Assembly: GCA_020051025.1 (NCBI GenBank)
Contig: JAGVJS010000226.1
Coordinates: 1-5,754 of the forward strand
Direction: 5' to 3'
DNA from: Sphingobium sp.
Lineage (GTDB): Bacteria > Pseudomonadota > Alphaproteobacteria > Sphingomonadales > Sphingomonadaceae
Length of the DNA stretch: 5,754 nucleotides
The position numbers and the translations under genes are program-made. The notes below the pieces were generated by a model, which was not told where the DNA came from, did no database searches, and saw only the letters and a list, made by a program, of their open reading frames with translations. Shown one piece after another: positions 1 to 5,754 of the stretch (within the stretch, counting starts at the first letter, position 1; each line of letters begins with the position of its first letter).

Positions 1-201
1 GACAGCGGCGCGCTGGTCGCCGGCCTCAAGCGGCGCGGCCATCGCCACGCCTCGACCGTCACCGATGCCGACGATCTGGCAAAGGCGATCGCCGCCGACA
101 TCCAGCCCGACGATATGGTCATCTGTCTGGGCGCGGGCGACATCACCAAATGGGCCGCCGGCCTTGCGGCGGCCGTGAACAGCGTGAAGGAAGCCGTCTG
201 A
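1..201 (+). CDS. murC: UDP-N-acetylmuramate--L-alanine ligase, C-terminal end (partial)
   Basis: MurC is the cytoplasmic ATP-dependent ligase that adds L-alanine to UDP-MurNAc, the first amino-acid step of peptidoglycan precursor synthesis. Only the last 66 residues are visible, in frame 1 from the first base to the TGA at 199-201; the family is usually about 460-490 residues, so most of the gene lies upstream. The fragment corresponds to the end of the third Mur-ligase domain. The clearest mark is [11 protein letters not shown] at fragment residues 42-52, matching the conserved GAGDI segment near the MurC C-terminus, followed by an Ala-rich terminal helix. The position directly before murB and ddl also fits murC and not murD, murE or murF. 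The stop codon overlaps the next ATG by one base (TGATG), which suggests translational coupling. No start or promoter can be assessed. Confidence 0.9.
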   Translation, partial: DSGALVAGLKRRGHRHASTVTDADDLAKAIAADIQPDDMVICLGAGDITKWAAGLAAAVNSVKEAV

Positions 202-398
202 TGTTCGAACTGTTCGCCGTCGGCCTGGAAATGCAGAAGCGCATGATCGACGCCCAGATGCAGGGGGTGGAAGTCGCGCGCGACATGGTGGAGGCCGCGC
301 AGAAGCAGGTCCAGACCAGCCTTGCGGCCCATGATGCGGGACAGGCGGGCATGAAGGCCATGAAGAACTGGATGAACCTGTGGGGCATGCGCGGTTGA
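201..398 (+). CDS. Small Met-rich helical protein of unknown function, between murC and murB
   Basis: This is a 65-residue protein that I do not recognise as a named family. The ATG at 201 shares one base with the murC stop, with a GGAA-like ribosome site around 189-192, so this start fits coupled translation better than the GTG at 150 deep inside murC. The protein begins [15 protein letters not shown] and ends WMNLWGMRG. It has 9 methionines in 65 residues and no proline or cysteine. Residues about 5-57 look like one or two amphipathic helices, with a possible turn at HDAGQAG (44-50), and the C-terminal end is aromatic. There is no signal peptide or clear membrane segment. The pattern recalls short phasin-like helical proteins, but that is only a resemblance. 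Its tight packing between two wall-precursor genes suggests co-expression, and perhaps a role linked to the membrane or divisome; this last point is inference. Confidence 0.75.
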   Translation: MFELFAVGLEMQKRMIDAQMQGVEVARDMVEAAQKQVQTSLAAHDAGQAGMKAMKNWMNLWGMRG

Positions 399-403
399 CG
401 ACG

Positions 404-1294
404 ATGACGGCTCTCCCGCCCGTTCGCGGCACGCTCAAGGCCGACGCCCCGCTGGCGCCGCTCGTCTGGTTCAAAGCGGGCGGCGTGGCGCAATGGCTGT
501 TCGAGCCGAAGGATGCGGACGACCTGTCCGATTTCCTCGCCATGCTCGATCCCGACCTGCCGGTCATGGCGCTTGGCCTCGGCTCCAACCTCATCGTGCG
601 CGATGGCGGCGTGCCCGGCGTGGTCGTGCGCCTCGGCAAGCCCTTTGCGAAGGTCGAGCGGCTGGACGAAACCACGCTGGTCTGTGGCGGCGGCGCATCG
701 GGTATCCTCGTCTCCTCCACCGCGCGCGACGCGGGCATTGCAGGCCTGGAATTTCTGCGCTCCATCCCCGGCACGGTCGGCGGCTTCGTGCGCATGAATG
801 GCGGCGCCTATGGCCGCGAGACGGCCGACATATTGCTGTCCTGCGAAGTCGTGCTGCGGTCGGGCGAACAGATCACGCTGCTCGGCCGCGACCTGCACTA
901 CACCTATCGCCATTCCAACCTGACCGACGGCGCGGTCGTGGTCAGCGCGACCTTTCGCGGCGAACCGGGCGAACCCGCCGCGATCCAGGCGGAAATGGAC
1001 CGCATCGCCACTGCGCGCGAGGAAAGCCAGCCGTTGCGGAGCAAGACCGGCGGCTCCACCTTCAAGAACCCGGACGGCCACAAGGCCTGGCAACTTGTGG
1101 ACGAAGCAGGCTGTCGCGGCCTTCAACTGGGCGGCGCGCAGGTGAGCGAAAAGCACACCAATTTCCTGCTCAACACCGGCGACGCCACCAGCGCCGACAT
1201 CGAAGCGCTGGGCGAGGAAGTCCGCCGCCGCGTGAAGGACAAGAGCGGCGTAGACCTGCAATGGGAAATCCAGCGGGTAGGGTTGAGCAAATGA
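404..1294 (+). CDS. murB: UDP-N-acetylenolpyruvoylglucosamine reductase
   Basis: MurB is the cytoplasmic FAD enzyme that uses NADPH to reduce UDP-GlcNAc-enolpyruvate to UDP-MurNAc. With the ATG at 404 it has 296 residues, typical of the shorter type II enzymes. An FAD-binding PCMH-type domain covers roughly residues 20-185, with GLGSNLIVRDGG (58-69) and the flavin-contacting loop IPGTVGGFVRMNGGAYG (121-137). The MurB C-terminal domain follows. YRHS (168-171) carries the usual Tyr-Arg pair, KTGGSTFKNP (214-223) holds the likely proton-donor Ser218, and LQWEIQRVG (285-293) holds the likely catalytic Glu288. The segment SEKHTNFLLN (248-257) is also typical. The start is uncertain: a TTG at 395 would overlap the preceding stop as TTGA and add three residues, and it sits at a better distance from GGGG at 382-385. 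The stop lies in AAATGATG, just before the repeat element that separates this gene from ddl. Confidence 0.95.
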   Translation: MTALPPVRGTLKADAPLAPLVWFKAGGVAQWLFEPKDADDLSDFLAMLDPDLPVMALGLGSNLIVRDGGVPGVVVRLGKPFAKVERLDETTLVCGGGASGILVSSTARDAGIAGLEFLRSIPGTVGGFVRMNGGAYGRETADILLSCEVVLRSGEQITLLGRDLHYTYRHSNLTDGAVVVSATFRGEPGEPAAIQAEMDRIATAREESQPLRSKTGGSTFKNPDGHKAWQLVDEAGCRGLQLGGAQVSEKHTNFLLNTGDATSADIEALGEEVRRRVKDKSGVDLQWEIQRVGLSK

Positions 1295-1312
1295 TGCGCA
1301 ATATTCTCACTC

Positions 1313-1395
1313 CGTCATCCCAGCGAAGGCTGGGATCTCTCTTTTCTTCTGCTGCGCTCAAAGGCAGCGAGATCCCAGCCTTCGCTGGGATGACG
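1313..1395. repeat. Inverted-repeat element (REP/BIME-like) in the murB-ddl gap
   Basis: Two perfect 27-base arms lie in inverted orientation at 1313-1339 and 1369-1395, around a 29-base centre. Each arm is itself a small palindrome: ATCCCAGC and GCTGGGAT pair around a four-base loop (1317-1336 and 1372-1391). The centre adds a GCTGC/GCAGC stem (1351-1355 with 1364-1368), and a weaker outer pair CAATAT/ATATTG lies at 1299-1304 and 1399-1404. Folded as RNA, the whole element could form one very long hairpin or two separate small ones. The core, read as GTCATCCCAGCG on either strand, matches a kind of dispersed intergenic repeat known from many proteobacterial genomes. There is no transposase here and no run of T after the hairpin, so it is not a classical intrinsic terminator. 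It may stabilise or partly attenuate the transcript between murB and ddl. Confidence 0.9.
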
Positions 1396-1403
1396 ACCAT
1401 ATT

Positions 1404-1407
1404 GGAG
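1404..1407 (+). promoter_or_regulatory. Ribosome binding site of ddl
   Basis: GGAG lies 8 bases before the ddl ATG, just outside the right arm of the repeat, and supports the start at 1416. It is the first part of the nine-base string GGAGCAAAT, which also occurs exactly at the ftsZ ribosome site (4701-4709). Folding of the repeat would leave this site single-stranded. Confidence 0.7.
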
Positions 1408-1415
1408 CAAATCGC

Positions 1416-2366
1416 ATGACCCGTGGCCCCTGGCATGTCGCTGTCCTGATGGGCGGCTGGTCGGCGGAGCGTCCCGTTTCGCTGTCTTCGGGTGAGGGCG
1501 TGGCCAAGGCGCTGGAATCGCGTGGTCACACCGTCACGCGCATCGACATGGACCGCAATGTCGCCGCGCGCCTCGCCGAAACCAAGGCCGACGTGATCTT
1601 TAACGCGCTCCATGGCGTCCCCGGCGAAGATGGCACGGTGCAGGGCATGATGGACCTGATGGGCCTCACCTACACCCATAGCGGCCTCGCCACCTCGGTC
1701 ATCGCGATCGACAAGCAACTGACCAAGCAGGCGTTGGTCCCCCACGGTATCCCCATGCCCGGCGGCCATATCGTGCAGAGCGAAAGCCTGTTCACCGCCG
1801 ACCCGCTGCCGCGCCCCTATGTGCTGAAACCCGTCAATGAAGGCAGCTCGGTCGGCGTCGCCATCGTCACGGCGGAGGGCAATTACGGCAACCCCATCGC
1901 CCGCGACGCAGTTGGTCCGTGGCAGGATTTCCCCGAACTGCTCGCCGAACCCTATATTCGCGGCCGCGAACTGACGACCGCCGTGCTGGGCAATGACGCG
2001 CTGCTCGTTACCGAACTGCGCCCGAAGAGCGGCTTCTACGATTTCGACGCCAAATATACCGACGGCATGACCGAACATGTCTGCCCTGCCGACATCCCCA
2101 CCCAGATCAGCGAAGCCTGCAAGGCGATCGCGCTGCGCGCCCATCAACTGCTCGGCTGCAAAGGGGCGTCGCGCGCCGATTTCCGCTGGGATGATGAAAA
2201 GGGGCTGGACGGCCTGTTCCTGCTGGAGGTCAATACCCAACCGGGCATGACCCCCTTGAGCCTCGTCCCCGAACAGGCGGCGAAGCTGGGCATTGACTAT
2301 GCCACGCTGGTAGAGGCTATTGTCGAGGAGGCGCTGACCCGCGCCGGGGGAAAACAGGATGGCTGA
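1416..2366 (+). CDS. ddl: D-alanine--D-alanine ligase
   Basis: Ddl joins two D-alanines with ATP in the cytoplasm; MurF then adds the dipeptide to the wall precursor. At 316 residues it has the length of a DdlB-type enzyme. The ATP-grasp fold shows its parts in order: N-terminal GGWSAERPVSL (13-23), HGVPGEDGTVQG (66-77), KPVNEGSSVGV (138-148) with the ATP-contacting lysine and the Ser-rich loop, EPYIRGRE (178-185), the omega-loop segment FYDFDAKY (207-214), RADF (253-256), and EVNTQPGMT (271-279). Asp255, Glu271 and Asn273 are the expected magnesium ligands. Tyr214 in the KY pair is the residue type seen in D-Ala-D-Ala ligases and not in D-Ala-D-lactate enzymes, so vancomycin-type depsipeptide synthesis is not indicated. 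The start has a good GGAG site 8 bases upstream. The 3' end overlaps ftsQ by 8 bases. Confidence 0.96.
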   Translation: MTRGPWHVAVLMGGWSAERPVSLSSGEGVAKALESRGHTVTRIDMDRNVAARLAETKADVIFNALHGVPGEDGTVQGMMDLMGLTYTHSGLATSVIAIDKQLTKQALVPHGIPMPGGHIVQSESLFTADPLPRPYVLKPVNEGSSVGVAIVTAEGNYGNPIARDAVGPWQDFPELLAEPYIRGRELTTAVLGNDALLVTELRPKSGFYDFDAKYTDGMTEHVCPADIPTQISEACKAIALRAHQLLGCKGASRADFRWDDEKGLDGLFLLEVNTQPGMTPLSLVPEQAAKLGIDYATLVEAIVEEALTRAGGKQDG

Positions 2367-3315
2367 GGCACGCATCCGACGCGGCGGCACCGCACGGTTG
2401 AGCAGCGCGAAGGGGCGCTCCGGTAATGGGGCGACGAAAGGCGGTCGCGGCCGAGCGCTCAAACGCCGCAGCTGGGTCGACAGCCTCATCGAATATCTGC
2501 CGGTCAGCGAAGCCACGCTGCAACGCATGGCCAGTTGGGCAATCGTCGGCATCTTCGGCGGGATCGTCATTGCCATCGCCATCTTCGCGGGGCTGCCCGG
2601 CATGGCGCGTCAGCAGGCGGCGGACATCGCCGCCCGCACCGGGTTTGAGGTCGACAAGGTCGAAGTGCGCGGCGTCGAGCGGATGGACGAACTGTCGGTC
2701 TATAATATCGCGCTGGGGCAGGTGGATCGCTCCATGCTCTCGCTCGACCTGCCGAAGGTTCGGGCGGACATGCTGAAACTCGGCTGGGTCAAGGATGCCC
2801 GCATTTCCCGCCGCCTGCCCGACACGCTGGTGGTCGATATCGTGGAGCGCGACCCCGTCGCCGTGTGGCAGCATGGCGGCCAGCTGCACCTGATCGACGT
2901 GCAGGGCGTGGTGCTCCAGTCGGTGTCGGCCAGCGCCATGCCGGACCTGCCGCTGGTCGTTGGCCCCAATGCCAATCGCCAGACCGCCGGCCTCAACCGG
3001 CTGATGGAAAATGCCCCCGCGTTGAAGCCGATGCTGGCCGGTGCGACCTGGGTCGGGAACCGTCGCTGGGATCTGCGCTTTCAATCGGGTGAGACGCTGT
3101 CCCTGCCGGAGGGCGACAAGGATTCGGCCGGTGCCCTGGTGAATTTCGCGCGCATGGATGGCGTCAACCGGTTGCTTGGCCGGGGTATCGTGAAATTCGA
3201 CATGCGCGATCCCGACCGTTTCGTCCTGCGCCTGCCGCAGGGCAAGGTCGAGGAAAAGCCGACTGACGCCGCGGCGGCTACCGCGAAGGCGGCGGACGCA
3301 GGCGAGGAAGGCTAG
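2359..3315 (+). CDS. ftsQ: Cell division protein FtsQ
   Basis: FtsQ is a single-pass inner-membrane divisome protein that in studied bacteria binds FtsL and FtsB and links early and late division proteins. The 318 residues follow the family layout: a basic cytoplasmic tail (1-58, rich in Arg, Lys and Gly), one membrane segment (about 59-80, AIVGIFGGIVIAIAIFAGL), a POTRA domain (about 96-165, with VEVRGVERM at its start and RRLPDTLVVDIVERDPVAVW leading out), and the FtsQ beta domain (about 168-292, with GQLHLIDVQGVVL). The last 25 or so residues are an Ala- and Glu-rich tail of low complexity. The ATG lies within the end of ddl, preceded by GGGGG at 2346-2350, so translation is probably coupled to ddl. 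Sequence is weakly conserved in this family, but the architecture and the place between ddl and ftsA make the call firm. Confidence 0.95.
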   Translation: MAEARIRRGGTARLSSAKGRSGNGATKGGRGRALKRRSWVDSLIEYLPVSEATLQRMASWAIVGIFGGIVIAIAIFAGLPGMARQQAADIAARTGFEVDKVEVRGVERMDELSVYNIALGQVDRSMLSLDLPKVRADMLKLGWVKDARISRRLPDTLVVDIVERDPVAVWQHGGQLHLIDVQGVVLQSVSASAMPDLPLVVGPNANRQTAGLNRLMENAPALKPMLAGATWVGNRRWDLRFQSGETLSLPEGDKDSAGALVNFARMDGVNRLLGRGIVKFDMRDPDRFVLRLPQGKVEEKPTDAAAATAKAADAGEEG

Positions 3316-3321
3316 GACAAG

Positions 3322-4605
3322 ATGGCGCAGCCCAAGGTCGAAAAGCTCATCACCGCGATCGACATTGGCTCCTGGAAAGTGTCGGCGCTGATCGCAGGGC
3401 GCACCGACACCGGCGAACTCGCGATCCTGGGTACGGGTCAGCGGGAAAGCCGGGGCGTGCGCCGCGGCTTCATCGCCGACATGGAACGCACGGAACTGGC
3501 CGTCCGCGAAACCGTGGAGCAGGCGGAACGGGTCGCGGGCACCAATATCGAGGACGTGTGGGTCAGCTTCTCAGGCGGTTCCCTCGTCAGCGATGTCGTC
3601 ACGGTTGAGCGCGACATGGGCGGATACCGCATCGAGCAGCCCGATATCGACGATCTGCTGACCACCGGGCAACAGGGCATCGACCCGGACGGCCGCATCG
3701 TCCTCCATGCGCAGCCGACCTGCTTCACCATCAATGGCAAGGTGCCGGTGAAAAAGCCGCTCGGCATGCACGCCGACCTTTTGGGCGTCGATATTCATGT
3801 CGTGCTGGCGGACGGCGCGCCGCTCGCCAATCTCGACCTGTGCGTGCGCGGCGCCTATCTCAATGTCAATTCGATCGTCGCCTCGCCGATCGCGACCGGC
3901 CTTGCCTGCCTTTCGGAAGAAGAACGCGACCTGGGCGTCGCTCTGGTGGAAATGGGCGCGGGCGTCACCAACGTGTCGCTCTATGCCGGCGGTATGCTGG
4001 TCGGCCTCCATTCGATTCCGCTGGGCGCGGCGGATATCACCGACGACATCGCCTCATCCTTTGGCATCCGTCGTAGTCAGGCGGAGCGGATTAAATGCTT
4101 CTATGGTTCGGCGATGCAGAATCCCCGCGATTTCCGCGAGATGATCGAAATCGCGCCGCCCCATGGCGAGGTCGCCGTGCCGGGGCAGGCCGCTGGTCCC
4201 AATGCGGAAGGGGGGAAAATCACCCGTGCCGCGCTGGTCGGCGTCATCTGCGAACGCTTGAACCAGATCATGACCGAAGTGAATGCGGCGCTGGCCGGCA
4301 TGGGCTTCAACTCCACCGGGCGACAGGTCGTGCTGACCGGCGGCGGCGCGGAAATGAAGGGCATCGCCGATTATGCGCAGGGCGCTTTGGGCCGTGCCGT
4401 GCGTGTCGGGCGACCAAGGGGCTTGTCCGCTTTGCCAGAAGCGCATAGTGGCCCGGCCTTCGCGACATTGGCGGGACTCGCGCTTTATGGCGCTTCCAAC
4501 CCGGTTGATCTCCGCACGATGGCACCGGCCCCGCAAACGGTGCATCGTCTCGGCGCGCCGCTCTGGTGGCAGCGCATGATGCGGGCGATGAAGACCAACT
4601 ATTGA
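3322..4605 (+). CDS. ftsA: Cell division protein FtsA, actin-like membrane anchor of the Z ring
   Basis: FtsA is an actin-family ATP-binding protein that binds the FtsZ C-terminal peptide, fixes Z-ring filaments to the inner membrane and recruits later division proteins. At 427 residues it is normal in length. Visible parts are phosphate-1 (TAIDIGSWKVSALIAG, 11-26), the SHS2/1C domain inserted after it (about 85-165), phosphate-2 (LVEMGAGVTNVSLYAGG, 208-224), the stretch AERIKCFYGSA (254-264), and the adenosine motif VVLTGGGAEMKGI (336-348). The C-terminal APLWWQRMMRAMKTNY (412-427) is an amphipathic helix of the kind that binds membranes. Phosphate-2 departs from the usual actin-family form: Glu210 stands where Asp is expected and Val215 where Thr or Ser is common. 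The gene starts 6 bases after ftsQ, with an AGGA (3314-3317) that overlaps the ftsQ stop. The last codons are followed by the AT-rich ftsZ leader. Confidence 0.97.
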   Translation: MAQPKVEKLITAIDIGSWKVSALIAGRTDTGELAILGTGQRESRGVRRGFIADMERTELAVRETVEQAERVAGTNIEDVWVSFSGGSLVSDVVTVERDMGGYRIEQPDIDDLLTTGQQGIDPDGRIVLHAQPTCFTINGKVPVKKPLGMHADLLGVDIHVVLADGAPLANLDLCVRGAYLNVNSIVASPIATGLACLSEEERDLGVALVEMGAGVTNVSLYAGGMLVGLHSIPLGAADITDDIASSFGIRRSQAERIKCFYGSAMQNPRDFREMIEIAPPHGEVAVPGQAAGPNAEGGKITRAALVGVICERLNQIMTEVNAALAGMGFNSTGRQVVLTGGGAEMKGIADYAQGALGRAVRVGRPRGLSALPEAHSGPAFATLAGLALYGASNPVDLRTMAPAPQTVHRLGAPLWWQRMMRAMKTNY

Positions 4606-4623
4606 ACGAATTTGGATTTAGAC

Positions 4624-4652
4624 GAAAATAGGGGGTGAAATACTCTATTTTC
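4624..4652. repeat. Inverted repeat in the ftsA-ftsZ gap
   Basis: GAAAATAG at 4624-4631 is the perfect inverse of CTATTTTC at 4645-4652. In RNA the stem could extend by a G-U and a G-C pair to ten pairs, with a nine-base loop. It is AT-rich and is not followed by a T run, so it makes a poor terminator. It could be an operator, since it overlaps the possible -35/spacer region of the ftsZ promoter, or simply an AT-rich promoter element. Confidence 0.6.
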
Positions 4653-4664
4653 TGGTGTTAACAT
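4635..4664 (+). promoter_or_regulatory. Possible ftsZ promoter in the AT-rich gap
   Basis: The first 65 bases after ftsA are only about one third G+C by my count, far below the rest of the window, which is typical of a promoter. The best pair I see is GTGAAA (4635-4640) as -35 and TAACAT (4659-4664) as -10, 18 bases apart, each matching the sigma-70 consensus at 4 of 6 positions. A separate ftsZ promoter is common in alphaproteobacteria, but this exact placement is a guess. I found no GANTC methylation site in the gap and no full CtrA box. Confidence 0.35.
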
Positions 4665-4678
4665 TTAGTGACGGCGTT

Positions 4679-4696
4679 GCTTCCTGACGAGGAAGC
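4679..4696 (+). promoter_or_regulatory. Hairpin in the ftsZ leader, next to the ribosome site
   Basis: GCTTCCT (4679-4685) and AGGAAGC (4690-4696) form a perfect seven-pair stem around the loop GACG. It ends one base before the GAGGGAG ribosome site. The 3' arm contains AGGA, itself Shine-Dalgarno-like, so folding hides one possible site and leaves the better-spaced one exposed. It could set translation efficiency or protect the 5' end of an ftsZ message. No T run follows, so it is not a terminator. Confidence 0.6.
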
Positions 4697-4697
4697 T

Positions 4698-4704
4698 GAG
4701 GGAG
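4698..4704 (+). promoter_or_regulatory. Ribosome binding site of ftsZ
   Basis: GAGGGAG lies 7 bases before the ATG at 4712 and is the strongest ribosome site in the window, in keeping with the high amounts of FtsZ that cells need. It fixes the start codon. The following bases make the string GGAGCAAAT, shared with ddl. Confidence 0.8.
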
Positions 4705-4711
4705 CAAATAT

Positions 4712-5754
4712 ATGAGCATTGAAATCAGCCCACCGCATGTGGACGAACTGAAGCCGCGCATCGCGGTCATCGGCGTCGGCGGCGCGGGCGGCAATGCCAT
4801 CGCGAACATGATTGCCGCTTCGGTCGAAGGCGTGGACTTCATCGTGGCGAACACCGACGCGCAGGCACTGAACAGCTCGCCAGCCGAACGGCGTATTCAG
4901 CTCGGGCCGCAAATCACCGAAGGTCTGGGCGCCGGTTCGCGCCCCGAAATCGGCAAGGCCGCTGCTGAAGAAACCATCGCCTCGGTCGAAGAGGCGCTGA
5001 ATGGCGCGCATATGTGCTTCATCACTGCGGGCATGGGCGGCGGCACCGGCACCGGTGCGGCCCCGGTCATTGCGAAGGCTGCGCGCGATCGCGGCATCCT
5101 GACCGTTGGCGTCGTGACCAAGCCTTTCACCTTTGAGGGCAATCGCCGCATGAAGTCGGCTGACGCCGGTATCGAAGAGCTGCAAAAGCATGTCGATACG
5201 CTGATCGTCATCCCGAACCAGAATCTGTTCCTGATCGCCAATCCGAACACGACCTTCAAGGAAGCGTTCCAGATGGCGGACGAGGTGCTGCAACAGGGCG
5301 TGCGGTCGATCACCGACCTCATGATCATGCCGGGCCTCATCAACCTCGACTTTGCCGACGTGCGGTCGGTGATGGGCGAAATGGGCAAGGCGATGATGGG
5401 CACCGGCGAAGCCGAAGGCGACGGTCGCGCGCTCCAGGCCGCCGAGAAGGCGATTGCCAACCCGCTGCTCGACGGCGTGTCGATGCGCGGCGCGAAGGGC
5501 GTGATCGTGTCGATCGTGGGCGGCGACGACATGCGCCTGATGGAAGTGGACGAAGCCGCCAACCATATCCGTGAACTGGTGGACCCGGACGCGAACATCA
5601 TCTGGGGCAGCGCCTTCAACGATGGCCTCAATGGCAAGATCCGCGTGTCGGTGGTCGCCACCGGCATCGAAGCGGAAGCCGGTGGCAACGCCGCGCCGCT
5701 GACCCAGCCGTTCAGCTTCGCCAACCGTCCGTCGGTTTCGGTGCCCCAGTCGCA
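4712..5754 (+). CDS. ftsZ: Cell division protein FtsZ (partial, runs off the window)
   Basis: FtsZ is the tubulin-like GTPase that polymerises at midcell into the Z ring. The first 347 codons are present and the frame is open to the window end. The GTPase domain shows [10 protein letters not shown] (21-30), the tubulin signature [10 protein letters not shown] (109-118), FEGNRRM (141-147), and the T7 synergy loop [20 protein letters not shown] (211-230) with its catalytic acidic residue Asp213. The second globular domain runs to about residue 318 ([11 protein letters not shown], 310-320). After that the sequence turns rich in Ala, Gly, Pro and Ser, which is the start of the disordered linker. 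The conserved C-terminal peptide that binds FtsA must lie beyond the window. All catalytic segments are intact and there is no frameshift. The gene is set apart from ftsA by 106 bases, the only sizeable gap in the window besides the repeat before ddl, so separate control is likely. Confidence 0.98.
   Translation, partial: MSIEISPPHVDELKPRIAVIGVGGAGGNAIANMIAASVEGVDFIVANTDAQALNSSPAERRIQLGPQITEGLGAGSRPEIGKAAAEETIASVEEALNGAHMCFITAGMGGGTGTGAAPVIAKAARDRGILTVGVVTKPFTFEGNRRMKSADAGIEELQKHVDTLIVIPNQNLFLIANPNTTFKEAFQMADEVLQQGVRSITDLMIMPGLINLDFADVRSVMGEMGKAMMGTGEAEGDGRALQAAEKAIANPLLDGVSMRGAKGVIVSIVGGDDMRLMEVDEAANHIRELVDPDANIIWGSAFNDGLNGKIRVSVVATGIEAEAGGNAAPLTQPFSFANRPSVSVPQS

Larger units (their letters stand above)
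1291..1419 (+). other. Open frame of 42 codons through the repeat element, linking murB to ddl
   Basis: This ATG frame overlaps the murB stop as ATGA (1291-1294) and ends in a TGA that overlaps the ddl start as ATGA (1416-1419). Most of its 42 residues are simply the translation of the inverted repeat, with PSSQRRLGS on the way in and IPAFAGMT on the way out. Peptides of this kind recur wherever such repeats are translated, so this is probably not a functional protein. It is listed because ribosomes leaving murB could continue through the gap in this frame and so keep ddl translation coupled. A weak AGGG ribosome site lies at 1279-1282. Confidence 0.2.

Noticed and set aside
150..200. Upstream GTG start for the small ORF, giving 82 residues
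   Set aside because: It would lie deep inside murC. The added Arg/Gly-rich residues look like out-of-frame murC translation, and the ATG at 201 has the typical stop-start overlap.
143..1261. 372-codon minus-strand frame opposite murB and the small ORF
   Set aside because: It is a shadow of murB codon bias with no recognisable domain; murB itself is certain.
1313..1395. Intrinsic terminator ending a murC-murB transcript
   Set aside because: The hairpin is strong but no T run follows, and ddl, ftsQ and ftsA downstream show no clear promoter of their own. Partial attenuation remains possible.
1313..1395. CRISPR repeat or phage attachment site
   Set aside because: There are only two copies, in inverted orientation, with no spacers, no cas genes, no tRNA and no integrase.
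1170..2603. Long open frame on the minus strand across murB, the repeat and ddl
   Set aside because: It is antisense to well-supported genes and arises from their high-G+C codon bias. Its stretch VIPAKAGIS ... RDPSLRWDDG is just the reverse translation of the inverted repeat, a common source of false proteins.
4658..4672. CtrA-like site TTAAC in the ftsZ leader
   Set aside because: Only one half of the TTAA-N7-TTAA box is present; the second half reads TGAC, and the position upstream does not match either.

Overview
The window is a stretch of the division and cell wall (dcw) cluster of a Gram-negative alphaproteobacterium, very probably a sphingomonad (Sphingobium, Sphingomonas or a close relative). 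The reasons are high G+C with strong third-position G/C bias, the gene order murC - small orf - murB - ddl - ftsQ - ftsA - ftsZ, and the FtsZ N-terminus, which resembles those I associate with that order. The genus is an inference; no 16S or other marker is present.

Layout, all genes on the + strand: the last 66 codons of murC (1-201); a 65-residue Met-rich helical protein of unknown function that overlaps the murC stop by one base (201-398); murB (404-1294); a 121-base gap filled mostly by an 83-base inverted-repeat element with two 27-base perfect arms (1313-1395); ddl (1416-2366); ftsQ, overlapping ddl by 8 bases (2359-3315); ftsA, 6 bases further on (3322-4605); a 106-base AT-rich gap with two inverted repeats and a possible promoter (4606-4711); and the first 347 codons of ftsZ (4712 to the window end).

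The genes work as one programme. MurC and MurB act in cytoplasmic synthesis of UDP-MurNAc-peptide, and Ddl makes the D-Ala-D-Ala used to finish the stem peptide. FtsQ links the cytoplasmic and periplasmic halves of the divisome, FtsA tethers FtsZ to the membrane, and FtsZ forms the Z ring. From murC to ftsA the genes overlap or nearly touch, so one transcript with translational coupling is likely. The two exceptions are the repeat before ddl and the leader before ftsZ, and these are where regulation is most likely to differ.

There is no RNA gene, CRISPR array, mobile-element gene or evident foreign system. The most unusual items are the small unknown ORF, the repeat element inside the operon (with an open frame running through it that meets both neighbouring genes in ATGA overlaps), and the structured ftsZ leader.
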